A DNA stretch of 64,000 nucleotides from an uncultured Clostridia bacterium (GCA_949282385.1 CASDOP010000006.1:41343-105342); one strand, 5' to 3'; counted from the first letter of the stretch, positions 33,068 through 41,702 are shown. The notes: generated by a model from the letters alone, not told the origin. Made by a program: numbers and translations.

Positions 33068-34177
33068 TCAGTTTCTATTGATGCTCGAAGGTATAGCCTT
33101 TTCGGTTTCCTTGTCGAAGAGATATGCCGCCTTGTAGGGAACTACGAACTTGAATTCTGCTCCCATCTCGGGCGTATCGTGAGGATTTACCTTGAGGATG
33201 ACGTTTACGTCGCCGACATTTGCATATACGTTGGTGGTATCGCCGAGAAGTTCGGTGAGGTCGACAACCGACTTGATGAGGTATTCTTCCTTGCCCGCTC
33301 TGCCCGTCTTGCTGACCTTTATTGCTTCGGGACGGAACGCGAATACCACTTCCTTGCCCTCGATTGCCGCAACGTCGTCCACTACGGGCGAAACGTCGAG
33401 AGATACGCTGTCGTTTACAAACTTGCCGTCCTCTATTCTGCCCTTGAGGAAGTTCATGGGAGGTTCGCCTATGAAACCTGCGACGAAAAGGTTATCGGGA
33501 TGGAAATACAGCTCGTAGGGGGTGCCTATCTGCTGAACGTAGCCGCCCGACTTCATGACGACTATTCTGTCGGACATGGTCATAGCTTCCGTCTGGTCGT
33601 GGGTAACGTAAATCGTGGTAGCGCCGACCGAGCGGTGTATCTGTTTGATTTCCGAACGCATGGTAACGCGCTGCTTTGCGTCGAGGTTGGACAGAGGTTC
33701 GTCCATCAGGAATATCGAAACCTTTCTTATGAGCGCACGACCTACGGCGACACGCTGGCACTGACCGCCGGAGAGGTTACGAGGGAACCTGTCGAGGTAG
33801 GGCGTAAGACCGAGAATTGCGGCAGTTTTCTGCACTTTCTCGTCGATTACGTCTGCGTCGACGCCTTCGAGCGTCAGTCCGAAGCCGAGGTTTTCGGCAA
33901 CGGTGAGGTGAGGATAGAGCGCGTAGGACTGGAATACCATGGCTATTCCCCTCTCCCTCGAGGTCATGAGGTTTGCAAGTTTGCCGTCGATGTAGAATTC
34001 GCCGGCGGTGATTTCTTCTAGACCCGCAATCATGCGCAGCGTCGTAGATTTGCCGCAGCCCGAGTCGCCGACGAGGCAGATGAACTCGCCGTCCTTTATT
34101 TCCATATTGAAATCGTGTACGGCATGGTATCCGTTGGGATATACCTTGTTAACGTCTTTAAATAAAAGATGTGCCAT
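33068..34177 (-). CDS. Second carbohydrate ABC ATPase, MsmK/UgpC type
   Basis: A 369-residue CUT1 ATPase with Walker A GDSGCGKST, Q-loop VFQSYALYPHLT, Walker B IFLMDEPLSNLDA and a C-terminal OB-fold domain. The signature reads LSGGQCQRVAVGRA, with Cys at the position normally Arg after LSGGQ. It has no permease or binding protein next to it, but sits inside the uronate catabolic block between kduI and uxaB. It may serve the permeases at 24-26 kb alternately with the first ATPase, or an importer elsewhere. The two ATPases are clearly different sequences, not a recent copy. Confidence 0.93.
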   Translation of the reverse strand: MAHLLFKDVNKVYPNGYHAVHDFNMEIKDGEFICLVGDSGCGKSTTLRMIAGLEEITAGEFYIDGKLANLMTSRERGIAMVFQSYALYPHLTVAENLGFGLTLEGVDADVIDEKVQKTAAILGLTPYLDRFPRNLSGGQCQRVAVGRALIRKVSIFLMDEPLSNLDAKQRVTMRSEIKQIHRSVGATTIYVTHDQTEAMTMSDRIVVMKSGGYVQQIGTPYELYFHPDNLFVAGFIGEPPMNFLKGRIEDGKFVNDSVSLDVSPVVDDVAAIEGKEVVFAFRPEAIKVSKTGRAGKEEYLIKSVVDLTELLGDTTNVYANVGDVNVILKVNPHDTPEMGAEFKFVVPYKAAYLFDKETEKAIPSSINRN

Positions 34178-34200
34178 TTTATTTATTTCCCCTTATTTTC

Positions 34201-34225
34201 CCCCGCGCCGCGCGACGGCGCGGGG
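34201..34225 (-). promoter_or_regulatory. Intercistronic GC hairpin between kduI and the MsmK gene
   Basis: A perfect ten-base GC stem (34201-34210 with 34216-34225) has no T tract on the transcribed strand. It probably affects mRNA stability or processing rather than terminating. Confidence 0.6.
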
Positions 34226-34255
34226 AATGAATATTGTTTTTTTATTTTTAAAGGT

Positions 34256-35125
34256 TTATCTGAGGTCTTGCGTTGCGATATTGTCCATATCGTCGTAAGT
34301 CTGGTTTTCGCCGCACATGCCCCAGATGAAGGTGTAGTTCCTCGTGCCGACGCCCGTGTGGATCGACCAGGAAGGCGAAATTACCGCCTGCTCGTTGTGC
34401 ATGACGATGTGGCGCGTTTCGGTAGGCGTTCCCATGAGGTGGAACACGGCTTCGTTTTCGGGAAGCTCGAAGTACATATATACTTCCATTCTTCTTTCAT
34501 GCGTATGCGAAGGAAGAGTGTTCCACGCCGAACCTACAGCCAGTTCGGTCATGCCCATCGAAAGCTGGCAGCTTTCGCATACACCGCCTATTATGAACTG
34601 ATTTATAGTACGCTTGTTGATTGCGTCCTCGCTGCCCAGGTGGCGCTGAATGCAGTACCTCACGCCCTCGGGAGGGTTTTTGCCCTCTACGGGTTTGACA
34701 ATCTTTACCGTGGGGTATTCCTTGTGCGCGGGGCAGGAATTGATGTAGAATTTTGCGGGATTTTTCTTGTCGACGGAGGTGAAGGTTACTTCCTTGGTAC
34801 CTTTACCTATATATATACCTTCCTTGAAGCCTATGTCGTACTTCTTGCCGTCGAGTTCTATGACGCCCGCGCCGCCGATGTTGATGACGCCCATCTCTCT
34901 TCTTTCGAGGAAGTATGCCGTTGCAAGCTCCTTGAAAGTGCCGAGCGACAGCGCCTTGTTCACGGGCATTGCGCCGCCCGCGATTATTCTGTCCTGATGC
35001 GAATAGGTGAGAAGAATTTCATCCGCCTCGAACAGTTGTTCGATTAAATATTTCTGACGCAGTTCCGCAGTATCGTAACGTTTGGAATCGTCGGGATGAT
35101 TAGAATATCTGATATCGAATTTCAT
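34256..35125 (-). CDS. kduI: 4-deoxy-L-threo-5-hexosulose-uronate ketol-isomerase
   Basis: A 289-residue cupin enzyme, slightly longer than the usual 276-280. The metal-binding region [19 protein letters not shown] is the KduI hallmark (His-x-His and Glu), and [21 protein letters not shown] near the C-terminus supplies the final ligand. It isomerises the ketouronate released from unsaturated galacturonate into 3-deoxy-D-glycero-2,5-hexodiulosonate, which KduD then reduces. It starts four bases after the TIM-barrel gene. Its presence shows that unsaturated products of lyase cleavage are used, matching GH105 in the transport operon. Confidence 0.97.
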   Translation of the reverse strand: MKFDIRYSNHPDDSKRYDTAELRQKYLIEQLFEADEILLTYSHQDRIIAGGAMPVNKALSLGTFKELATAYFLERREMGVINIGGAGVIELDGKKYDIGFKEGIYIGKGTKEVTFTSVDKKNPAKFYINSCPAHKEYPTVKIVKPVEGKNPPEGVRYCIQRHLGSEDAINKRTINQFIIGGVCESCQLSMGMTELAVGSAWNTLPSHTHERRMEVYMYFELPENEAVFHLMGTPTETRHIVMHNEQAVISPSWSIHTGVGTRNYTFIWGMCGENQTYDDMDNIATQDLR

Positions 35126-35129
35126 TTTA

Positions 35130-35969
35130 TCAAACAGCCTCCCATTTGCTCCTTACGAATTGAATGCAGGGCACTATATCGTCGCCCGTCGTTCCTTCAA
35201 GAACGAGAACCGCGTCCCTGTCGTAAGCTTTGATTTTTGAAAGAATTTTATCGTAGTCGAACAGCCCTTTGCCGGGCGCGACCTGCTTGACTTTTCCGTC
35301 CTCGATCATGAAATCTTTGAGGTGGAAAACTACTATCTTTCCCGCGAAGGTCTTAAGTCCCTCGTCGAGAATGTCGAGATATTTGTCGTAATTGGACATA
35401 TCCAGATAATTATAAATATCGAATATGACCTTTACATTTTTGCGGTTTACTCCGTCCACCGCCCTCTTGAGAGTTTTTACGTCGTAGCAGACATGCCCCG
35501 CCGCGCCTTCCATTCCTATATAAACGCCGCGTTCGGCTGCATAATCGGCAAGCTCGGTAAAGGTTTCTATAACCGTCGCGAGAGCTTCTTCGGTGCGGTT
35601 GAGCGGATTATACGTCCACTTGTCGTCGTTGAACGAACCCGTTTCGCTTCCCACTATGTCGCAACCGAGCTGCCTTGCGTGGTCGAGGTAGTCCTTGAAC
35701 ACCCTTTTGCAGTCGGCAACTTTCTGCTTGTTTGAATGAACGGGATTGAAATAGGCGCCCGTCAGGGGGACGGAGATATCCGCCCCCTTGAAAGCCTGCC
35801 CTATTTTTTCCGCAAGTTCGTCCGTGAGCGCGCCGGGAACGTACTTGACTTCTTCGAGAAATTTATACGCAACCAACTGAACGGCGTCTATGTTGCAATC
35901 TTTTATCTTTGCGATTGCGCCGTCCAGTCCCTTTACGCCCAGATCGTGCGTGCGAAAAGCTATTTTCAT
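35130..35969 (-). CDS. Sugar phosphate isomerase/epimerase-like TIM-barrel protein
   Basis: A 279-residue TIM-barrel protein of the xylose-isomerase-like/AP-endonuclease 2 superfamily. The layout [53 protein letters not shown] and VVFHLKDFM shows metal-binding Glu, Asp and His at barrel strand ends. Family members isomerise or epimerise sugars and keto acids. Between kdgK and kduI it might handle a side uronate or an unsaturated intermediate, but the reaction cannot be named. It overlaps the kdgK stop by one base (TAATG). Confidence 0.85.
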   Translation of the reverse strand: MKIAFRTHDLGVKGLDGAIAKIKDCNIDAVQLVAYKFLEEVKYVPGALTDELAEKIGQAFKGADISVPLTGAYFNPVHSNKQKVADCKRVFKDYLDHARQLGCDIVGSETGSFNDDKWTYNPLNRTEEALATVIETFTELADYAAERGVYIGMEGAAGHVCYDVKTLKRAVDGVNRKNVKVIFDIYNYLDMSNYDKYLDILDEGLKTFAGKIVVFHLKDFMIEDGKVKQVAPGKGLFDYDKILSKIKAYDRDAVLVLEGTTGDDIVPCIQFVRSKWEAV

Positions 35970-37000
35970 TATCTCTGAACTCTGCCGGAGCCGTCGCCGC
36001 CTGCAAGAGATTCGACTTCCTTGCGGGATACGAGGTTGAAGTCGCCGGGAATGGTGTGCTTGAGAGCGGATGCGGCTACGCCGAATTCGAGCGCTGCCTT
36101 GAAATCCTTGCCGTCGAGGAAACCGGTGATGACGCCGCCCGCGAAGGAGTCGCCGCCGCCTACGCGGTCAACGATGGGATGGATGGAATATGTCTTGGAA
36201 TGATAGAATTCCTTGGTTGCAGCCGAGTAGATGCAAGCCGACCAGCCGTTATCCGATGCCGAATGGGATACGCGGAGGGAAGAAATTGCATACTTGAAGC
36301 CGAATTTTGCGACCATCTGTTCGAAAATCGACTTGTAACCTGCAAGTTCGAGTTCGCCGCTGGTTACATCCGTCTTGCCGGGCTTGAAGCCGAGAACGAG
36401 TTCTGCGTCCTCTTCGTTGCCGATGCAGACGTCGACGTACTTCATAAGACCGGTCATAACCTTCTGAGCCTTTTCGCTCGACCAGAGCTTCTTGCGGAAG
36501 TTGAGGTCAACCGATACGGTAACGCCGTGCTTCTTTGCAGCCTTGAGAGCTTCTTCGGTGAGTACTGCGGCGCTGTCGGAAACTGCGGGAGTGATGCCCG
36601 TGAAGTGGAACCAGTCAGCATCCTTGAAGATTTCGTCGAAGTCGAAATCCTTTGCCGTAGCAGTCGTTATGGAAGAATGCGCTCTGTCGTAAACGACCTT
36701 GGAAGGACGCATGGAGCTGCCCGTTTCGAGATAGTAAATGCCCAGTCTTTCGCCGCACTTTGCGATGTGCTTGGTTTCAACGCCGTACTTTCTGAGAGCT
36801 GCGATAGCGCACTCGCCGAGTTCGTTATCGGGAACTGCCGTTACGAATTCTGCGTTATGACCATAGTTAGCGCAGGATACTGCAACGTTGGCCTCGCCGC
36901 CGCCGTAGTTGATGTCAAACTCGTCAGCCTGAATGAACTTTTCGTTGTTGGGGGTGGAAAGGCGGAGCATTATCTCGCCCATGGTTACGATTTTTTTCAT
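35969..37000 (-). CDS. kdgK: 2-dehydro-3-deoxygluconokinase
   Basis: A 343-residue PfkB-family kinase. The start MKKIVTMGEIMLRLSTPNN and GGGEANVAVSCANYG are typical of KdgK, and the C-terminal anion-hole motif VDRVGGGDSFAGGVITG contains the catalytic Asp. It phosphorylates 2-keto-3-deoxygluconate to KDPG, the substrate of KdgA. A GGAG box precedes the start. A 131-base spacer with a hairpin separates it from kdgA, so the two may be differentially expressed although on one strand. Confidence 0.96.
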   Translation of the reverse strand: MKKIVTMGEIMLRLSTPNNEKFIQADEFDINYGGGEANVAVSCANYGHNAEFVTAVPDNELGECAIAALRKYGVETKHIAKCGERLGIYYLETGSSMRPSKVVYDRAHSSITTATAKDFDFDEIFKDADWFHFTGITPAVSDSAAVLTEEALKAAKKHGVTVSVDLNFRKKLWSSEKAQKVMTGLMKYVDVCIGNEEDAELVLGFKPGKTDVTSGELELAGYKSIFEQMVAKFGFKYAISSLRVSHSASDNGWSACIYSAATKEFYHSKTYSIHPIVDRVGGGDSFAGGVITGFLDGKDFKAALEFGVAASALKHTIPGDFNLVSRKEVESLAGGDGSGRVQR

Positions 37001-37057
37001 TGAATTTTCTCCTTGAAAATTATATCTATTTTATTTTTTTATCGAAATTTGTTTGTC

Positions 37058-37142
37058 GCCGTCCCGCCGCGAAACGCGGCGGGACGGCGCGTTTTGTCTT
37101 AAGATTATTTTTTGAGCAATTTGCCTTAAGATTACTTTTTAA
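37058..37142 (-). repeat. Hairpin and duplicated kdgA tail in the kdgA-kdgK spacer
   Basis: The last bases of kdgA with its stop (around 37126-37142) are followed by a near copy (around 37098-37114), both containing TAATCTTAAG on the minus strand, spaced by 28 bases. This looks like a small tandem duplication of the gene end. A 14-base GC hairpin (37058-37071 with 37075-37088) follows without a T tract on the minus strand, so it is more likely a stability element than a terminator. Confidence 0.6.
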
Positions 37143-38115
37143 GCACGAGGTGAACGGCAAATCCGCCGAAGTCATCCGCAAGGTATGCCACGGTGGGCTT
37201 GCCCTTTGCGTCGTACTTTATCGAGCTTTCGTCTATCGTGAAGCCGCGCATCTTGAGCTGATACATTGCGCGCTTTACCGAGTTGGTAGCAACGGCGATG
37301 TGTCCCATCTTTCCCTTGAAGGGCGACTTCATGCACTCTACGAAGGTCGAAGCGAATACCGAGCTGTTGCCCACCTTCTTGGTGAAGCCGAACGCGCTGT
37401 CGAACTTGTCCGCAACGCCCTCTGCCTCTTCGGGATTTGCGCAGTTGATGCCGACGTGTACCATCTGGAAGCCGAGCATCTTGTCGATAGCCTCGCGGCA
37501 GAGCGCCGTGATGCCCTCCCAGTTTTCTTCGTCGAGCATCTTTGCGGGTACTATCCAGCTGCCGCCGCAGCAGACGATTTTATCGTATGCGAGATAGGTG
37601 TTGAGGTTGTCCGCCGTAACGCCGCCCGTGGGCATGAAACGCATGGAAGTGTAAGGTCCGCAGACCGACTTTATGTAGGGAAGTCCGCCTGCCTGCTCTG
37701 CGGGGAAGAACTTGACGAAATCAAGCCCCAGCTCGATAGCCTGCTCTATTTCGCTTGCCGAGGAAAGTCCGGGAGCGAAAGGTATGCCCTTGTCGAGGCA
37801 GTGCTTTACAACCTTGGGGTTAAGCCCGGGAGCGACGCAGAACTTTGCGCCCGCCTTTGCGGCTGCGTCCGCCTGCTCGCAGGTCAGCACGGTGCCGGCG
37901 CCGACGAACATATCGGGATAAGCCTTTACCATGCGCGAAATTACTTCGTCCGCACCCTTTGCGCGGAAAGTAACCTCCGCACAGTTGATGCCGCCGTCGC
38001 GCAGCGCTTTTGCCAGCTTTTCGGCGTTTTCGACCTTGTCGAGCTTGATTACGGGAACTATGCCCACGCACTCAAACTGCTCGACGATTGCGTTTAACTT
38101 CTCTTTTATACTCAT
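37132..38115 (-). CDS. kdgA: KDPG aldolase fused to a glyoxalase-like (VOC) domain
   Basis: A 327-residue protein. Residues 1 to about 212 are a KDPG/KHG aldolase with catalytic Glu47, Arg51 and Schiff-base Lys135 (LDFVKFFPAE), splitting KDPG into pyruvate and glyceraldehyde-3-phosphate. Residues from about 214 on form an extra domain: MVHVGINCANPEEAEGVADK, GHIAVATNSVKRAMYQLK and GGFAVHLVLKK fit a VOC/glyoxalase fold. Ordinary KdgA is about 210 residues. The ATG at 38115 has an AAGGAG box; an earlier ATG lacks one. It is the first gene of the uronate block. A very stable hairpin with a TTCG loop (38131-38150) abuts the ribosome binding site. Confidence 0.92.
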   Translation of the reverse strand: MSIKEKLNAIVEQFECVGIVPVIKLDKVENAEKLAKALRDGGINCAEVTFRAKGADEVISRMVKAYPDMFVGAGTVLTCEQADAAAKAGAKFCVAPGLNPKVVKHCLDKGIPFAPGLSSASEIEQAIELGLDFVKFFPAEQAGGLPYIKSVCGPYTSMRFMPTGGVTADNLNTYLAYDKIVCCGGSWIVPAKMLDEENWEGITALCREAIDKMLGFQMVHVGINCANPEEAEGVADKFDSAFGFTKKVGNSSVFASTFVECMKSPFKGKMGHIAVATNSVKRAMYQLKMRGFTIDESSIKYDAKGKPTVAYLADDFGGFAVHLVLKK

Positions 38116-38130
38116 ATAAAGTCTCTCCTT

Positions 38131-38150
38131 TGCGCGCGCGAACGCGCGCA
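38131..38150 (-). promoter_or_regulatory. TTCG-loop hairpin in the kdgA leader
   Basis: On the minus strand an eight-base GC stem closed by a TTCG tetraloop lies directly before the AAGGAG box of kdgA. A TATAAT further upstream (38174-38194 region) has only a poor -35, which suggests dependence on an activator. Confidence 0.55.
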
Positions 38151-38300
38151 ACGTTTTTATAGCATCATCAGCCATAATCATTATAGTTATTAATCGCCCC
38201 TTGTTCCATACATAAAACGGATTAAATTATGTATTTTTCGGATATTAATATATATGTCGCGCGGTATGCGCGCGGGCGGGATAAAAATAGGCGCAAACCA

Positions 38301-38329
38301 TTGACAAAACGCGGGCGCGGTGATAGAAT
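38301..38329 (+). promoter_or_regulatory. Promoter of the riboswitch-ATPase transcript
   Basis: A perfect TTGACA (38301-38306) and TAGAAT (38324-38329) are spaced by 17 bases, so transcription should begin near 38336, just before the aptamer. Confidence 0.8.
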
Positions 38330-38333
38330 TAAT

Positions 38334-38450
38334 AGCGTAAAAGGGAGTAGTTGCAAGCGCCCGACCGTCATCACGACCGCTGAGGTCCGGTTGAGCCGCC
38401 GATTTTGCCGGTAACAAGACTTTTAGCATTCGTGCTGAAAGTCTTTTTTT
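38334..38450 (+). ncRNA. yybP-ykoY family manganese riboswitch with terminator
   Basis: The leader has the conserved AAAGGGAGTAG at its 5' side and the ACAAGACTTTTA closing side, the hallmarks of the yybP-ykoY class, which senses Mn2+. P1 can form between TAAAAG (38338-38343) and CTTTTA (38420-38425). The same closing bases are needed for a 13-base terminator stem with a TTCG loop followed by seven T, so the two structures exclude each other. Ligand binding would favour P1 and read-through. The first loop reads GGGAG rather than GGGGAG. In Lactococcus and Bacillus this class controls Mn2+ exporters, which fits the P-type ATPase downstream. Confidence 0.85.
38416..38450 (+). terminator. Riboswitch expression-platform terminator
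   Basis: The stem at 38416-38428 with 38433-38445 (one T-G pair, TTCG loop) is followed by a T tract. Its left arm overlaps the closing strand of the aptamer. Confidence 0.85.
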
Positions 38451-38558
38451 AACTTCGCGCGCGGCATAAGGTTATAAACGCGCGGGCAAGGCAATAAAAC
38501 TGACGACAGCAACGCTTTAACGCGCCGCAAGGCGCAAAAATTTTTTGCGAGGTGAACG

Positions 38559-41225
38559 ATGTTCCACAACAAGAGCACAGAGGAAACTTTTACCGCGGTA
38601 AATTCCTCTGAAAACGGTCTTTCCTCCGCGCAGGCGGCGGAAAGACTGCAAGCAAACGGCAAAAACGCACTTGCCGAAGCCGCGAAAAAACCGGCGATAC
38701 TCAAATTTTTATCGCAGTTTACCGACCCGATGATAATCGTTCTGCTGGCTGCGGCGGTCATTTCCGCAGTTCTGGCGGGCGTAAACGGCGACCCGATAGA
38801 GCTTATCGACAGCGGCGTAATACTGCTTATCGTAATCATAAACGCCGTAATCGGTTTCGTGCAGGAAAACAAGGCGGAAAACGCACTCGAAGCGCTTAAG
38901 GCGCGAAACAAACCATTCGTCAAGGTCATAAGGGACGGCGAGCAGACGGTAATACCGTCCGAAGACCTCGTTGTCGGCGACATCGTAGTGCTGGAAGCGG
39001 GCGACGTCGTTCCCGCCGACATGAGGCTAATTCAGTCCGCCTCCCTCAAGATAGAAGAAGCCGCGCTTACGGGCGAGAGCGTACCCGTCGAAAAGAACGC
39101 CGACTGCATAGTGGACGAAAAAGCGCCCCTCGGCGACAGGCACAACATGGCTTTTTCAGGCAGCACGGTAACTTACGGGCGCGGCAGAGGCACTGTTACC
39201 GCGACGGGCATGTCTACCGAAATGGGCAAGATTGCACAGATGCTCACCGAGGTCAAGGAAGACCCCTCTCCCCTCAACAAACAGCTTGCAAAAACGGCGA
39301 AGATACTCTCCTTCCTCGTGCTGGGCATAGCAATAGTCATTTTCATAGTCAACCTGTGCGCGCATATCTCTACGGGACTTAACGTAAACGTATTCATGGA
39401 CGCGTTCATGACCGCCGTAGCGATAGCCGTAGCAGCCATTCCCGAAGGTCTGCCCGCAGTCGTAACGATAGTGCTGGCGATGGGCGTGCAGAAGATGTCC
39501 AAACGAAACGCTATAGTAAAGAACCTGCCCTCGGTGGAAACGCTGGGTTGCTGCGAAATTATATGCTCGGACAAGACGGGTACTCTCACCCTCAACAAAA
39601 TGACGGTGAAAGACACCTACTGCCCCGCTGGCGAGGAAGAACTTTTAAACCGCATAATGGCTCTCTGCAACGACACCGTAGTTTCCAAAAACGGCTTGCA
39701 GGGCGACCCCACAGAGACGGCGCTCGTAGATTATTTTATTAAGCAGCAGGGCGATTTTGCCGCATTGACGGCGCAATATCCCCGCGTCAACGAAAAACCT
39801 TTCGACAGCGTGAGAAAGCTGATGACGACCGTTCACGAGAACGGCGGAAAGAAATACAGCTACACCAAGGGCGCGCCCGACATGCTGCTTGCAAAGTGTA
39901 CGCACGTGCTTACGGATAAGGGCATAAGAAAGCTGACGCCCGACGACGAAGCCGCCATAAAAGAGGCTAACCGCGGCATGGCGCAGAAGGCGCTGAGAGT
40001 GCTTGCTGCCGCATACAAAGAGGGCGACGACGTTTCCGAAGAGGGCATGATATTCGTCGGTCTGACGGGCATGATAGACCCTCCCAGACCCGAAGTCAAG
40101 GCAGCCGTTGCGGAGTGCAGAACGGCGGGCATACATGCCCTTATGATTACGGGCGACCACATGGATACGGCGTGCGCGATAGCGCGCGAGCTTGACATTC
40201 TGCGCGACGGCGATTTGACGGCGACGGGCGCGGAACTCGACAAGATGACGGACGAATATCTGTACGAGAACATAAACAGATTTTCTGTATTCGCCCGCGT
40301 AAGCCCCGAAAACAAGGTGAGAATAGTAAAGGCTTTCCGCGCAAACGGCAAAGTTACCGCCATGACGGGCGACGGCGTAAACGACGCTCCATCCATAAAG
40401 GAAGCCGACATAGGCATAGGCATGGGAATTACCGGCACGCAGGTTTCCAAGGAAGCCGCGGACATGGTGCTGACCGACGACAACTTCGCAACGATAGTCG
40501 GCGCGGTCGAAGAGGGCAGGAAGATATTCTCCAATATAACCAAGGCGATACAGTTCCTGCTTTCGGCAAACATAGCCGAAGTGCTGTGCCTGTTCATAGT
40601 GGAAATGATTTCGCTCATATCCGGACAGCCGCAGGTCTTCCTGTCGCCCATAATGATACTGTGGGTAAACCTCGTAACCGACTCCTTCCCCGCACTCTCG
40701 CTCGGCACGGAAAAAGCCGAAAAAGACGTGATGAAAATGCCGCCGAGAAAGAACAATTCTTCGCTGTTTGCGGGGCAACTCGGCAAGGACATAATCATTC
40801 AGGGCATAATGCAGACGGCGCTGGTAATGCTTTCGTACCTGCTCGGACAGTATGTCATAACCGACGGCGTAGAACACCACGCCGAACCCATGACGATGGC
40901 GTTCATATCGCTGTGCTTCATACAGCTCTTCCACGCTTTCAACGTGCGCTCGCAGAGAAACAGCGTGCTTAACGGCAAATTCTTCTCCAACAAGCCCCTC
41001 GACATATCCGCCCTCATAGGCATAGGGCTTACGCTCTTCGTCGTGCTTACGCCGGGCGTCAAGACGGTATTTATCGAGGGCGCGGGCAACGACTTCATGC
41101 TTTCGCCCGTGGAATGGCTCGTTTCTATAGGCGTGGCTGTAGCGATAATACCGCTGGTCGAACTGCAGAAACTTATAGAAAAATTCGTGCGTTCGCGCGC
41201 AAAAAAACAGATTGCAGAAAAATAA
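38559..41225 (+). CDS. P-type cation ATPase, probable Mn2+ (or Ca2+) exporter
   Basis: An 888-residue P2A-type ATPase: actuator TGES 171-174, membrane helix 4 PEGLPA 295-300, phosphorylation motif DKTGTLT from Asp338, hinge TGDGVNDAP, and NIAEVL in helix 5 with LWVNLVTDSFPALSLG in helix 6 as cation ligands. It has ten helices and full family length. By sequence alone it would be called calcium-transporting. The upstream yybP-ykoY riboswitch points instead to manganese efflux, as for Lactococcus YoaB. The start has a GAGGTGA box. A perfect 14-base palindrome matching the feo operators lies 30 bases into the gene, encoding FTAV. Confidence 0.93.
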   Translation: MFHNKSTEETFTAVNSSENGLSSAQAAERLQANGKNALAEAAKKPAILKFLSQFTDPMIIVLLAAAVISAVLAGVNGDPIELIDSGVILLIVIINAVIGFVQENKAENALEALKARNKPFVKVIRDGEQTVIPSEDLVVGDIVVLEAGDVVPADMRLIQSASLKIEEAALTGESVPVEKNADCIVDEKAPLGDRHNMAFSGSTVTYGRGRGTVTATGMSTEMGKIAQMLTEVKEDPSPLNKQLAKTAKILSFLVLGIAIVIFIVNLCAHISTGLNVNVFMDAFMTAVAIAVAAIPEGLPAVVTIVLAMGVQKMSKRNAIVKNLPSVETLGCCEIICSDKTGTLTLNKMTVKDTYCPAGEEELLNRIMALCNDTVVSKNGLQGDPTETALVDYFIKQQGDFAALTAQYPRVNEKPFDSVRKLMTTVHENGGKKYSYTKGAPDMLLAKCTHVLTDKGIRKLTPDDEAAIKEANRGMAQKALRVLAAAYKEGDDVSEEGMIFVGLTGMIDPPRPEVKAAVAECRTAGIHALMITGDHMDTACAIARELDILRDGDLTATGAELDKMTDEYLYENINRFSVFARVSPENKVRIVKAFRANGKVTAMTGDGVNDAPSIKEADIGIGMGITGTQVSKEAADMVLTDDNFATIVGAVEEGRKIFSNITKAIQFLLSANIAEVLCLFIVEMISLISGQPQVFLSPIMILWVNLVTDSFPALSLGTEKAEKDVMKMPPRKNNSSLFAGQLGKDIIIQGIMQTALVMLSYLLGQYVITDGVEHHAEPMTMAFISLCFIQLFHAFNVRSQRNSVLNGKFFSNKPLDISALIGIGLTLFVVLTPGVKTVFIEGAGNDFMLSPVEWLVSIGVAVAIIPLVELQKLIEKFVRSRAKKQIAEK
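38589..38602. promoter_or_regulatory. feo-type palindrome inside the ATPase gene
   Basis: TTTACCGCGGTAAA is a perfect palindrome fitting the TTWACCNNGGTWAA pattern of the two feo sites. It lies inside coding sequence, so any regulatory role is uncertain. Confidence 0.4.
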
Positions 41226-41280
41226 TGCGCACGGCGCATATTCCCTCTCGTTGAGGGCGAAATAAAGCGCTCCGCGCGAG

Positions 41281-41322
41281 GCGGGCGGATAAACCCCCAT
41301 TTATCCGCCCGCCTCTTTTTTT
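41281..41322 (+). terminator. Terminator of the P-type ATPase gene
   Basis: A 13-base stem (41281-41293 with 41300-41312) with a C-rich loop is followed by eight T. The following 350 bases up to the kduD promoter are GC-rich and hold no gene that I can support. Confidence 0.88.
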
Positions 41323-41673
41323 GCGCGTTTTTATCCGATTTTGTCCGCCACTCTTGCCCCCTTCCTTTTTGCATGTCTGCCCTTTCCATAATTCTTCCGC
41401 CCACCCTTTTTGCTGCACGGCACGGGCATATTACACCTCAATCGCACCGTGTCCTATCGCTTGCCCCGTAAATGCTGCGCCCGTCGCCTGTACCGCGCCG
41501 CACCGACGCTGTCAAACCGCCGCCCGCCGCCTGACCCGTCCGCCCCGCAACGCGACACCGTAACGACCGCGGACTATTTACAAGCTGCACGCGCCCGCAA
41601 GATAATGACCGCGCCCTCTCGGCTTTGCGCGCAATTAAAATTTACTTTTTGTTGCTACTTTTTTATTTGCCCC

Positions 41674-41702
41674 TTGATTTTTGGCTTAAAGCGGTGTATA
41701 GT
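41674..41702 (+). promoter_or_regulatory. Promoter of kduD
   Basis: TTGATT (41674-41679) and TATAGT (41697-41702) are spaced by 17 bases, about 40 bases before the ATG at 41743. Confidence 0.7.

Noticed and set aside
32605..33081. Arg-rich open frame covering the uxaB-MsmK spacer
   Set aside because: Its first part is a shadow of uxaB and the rest has no coding character.
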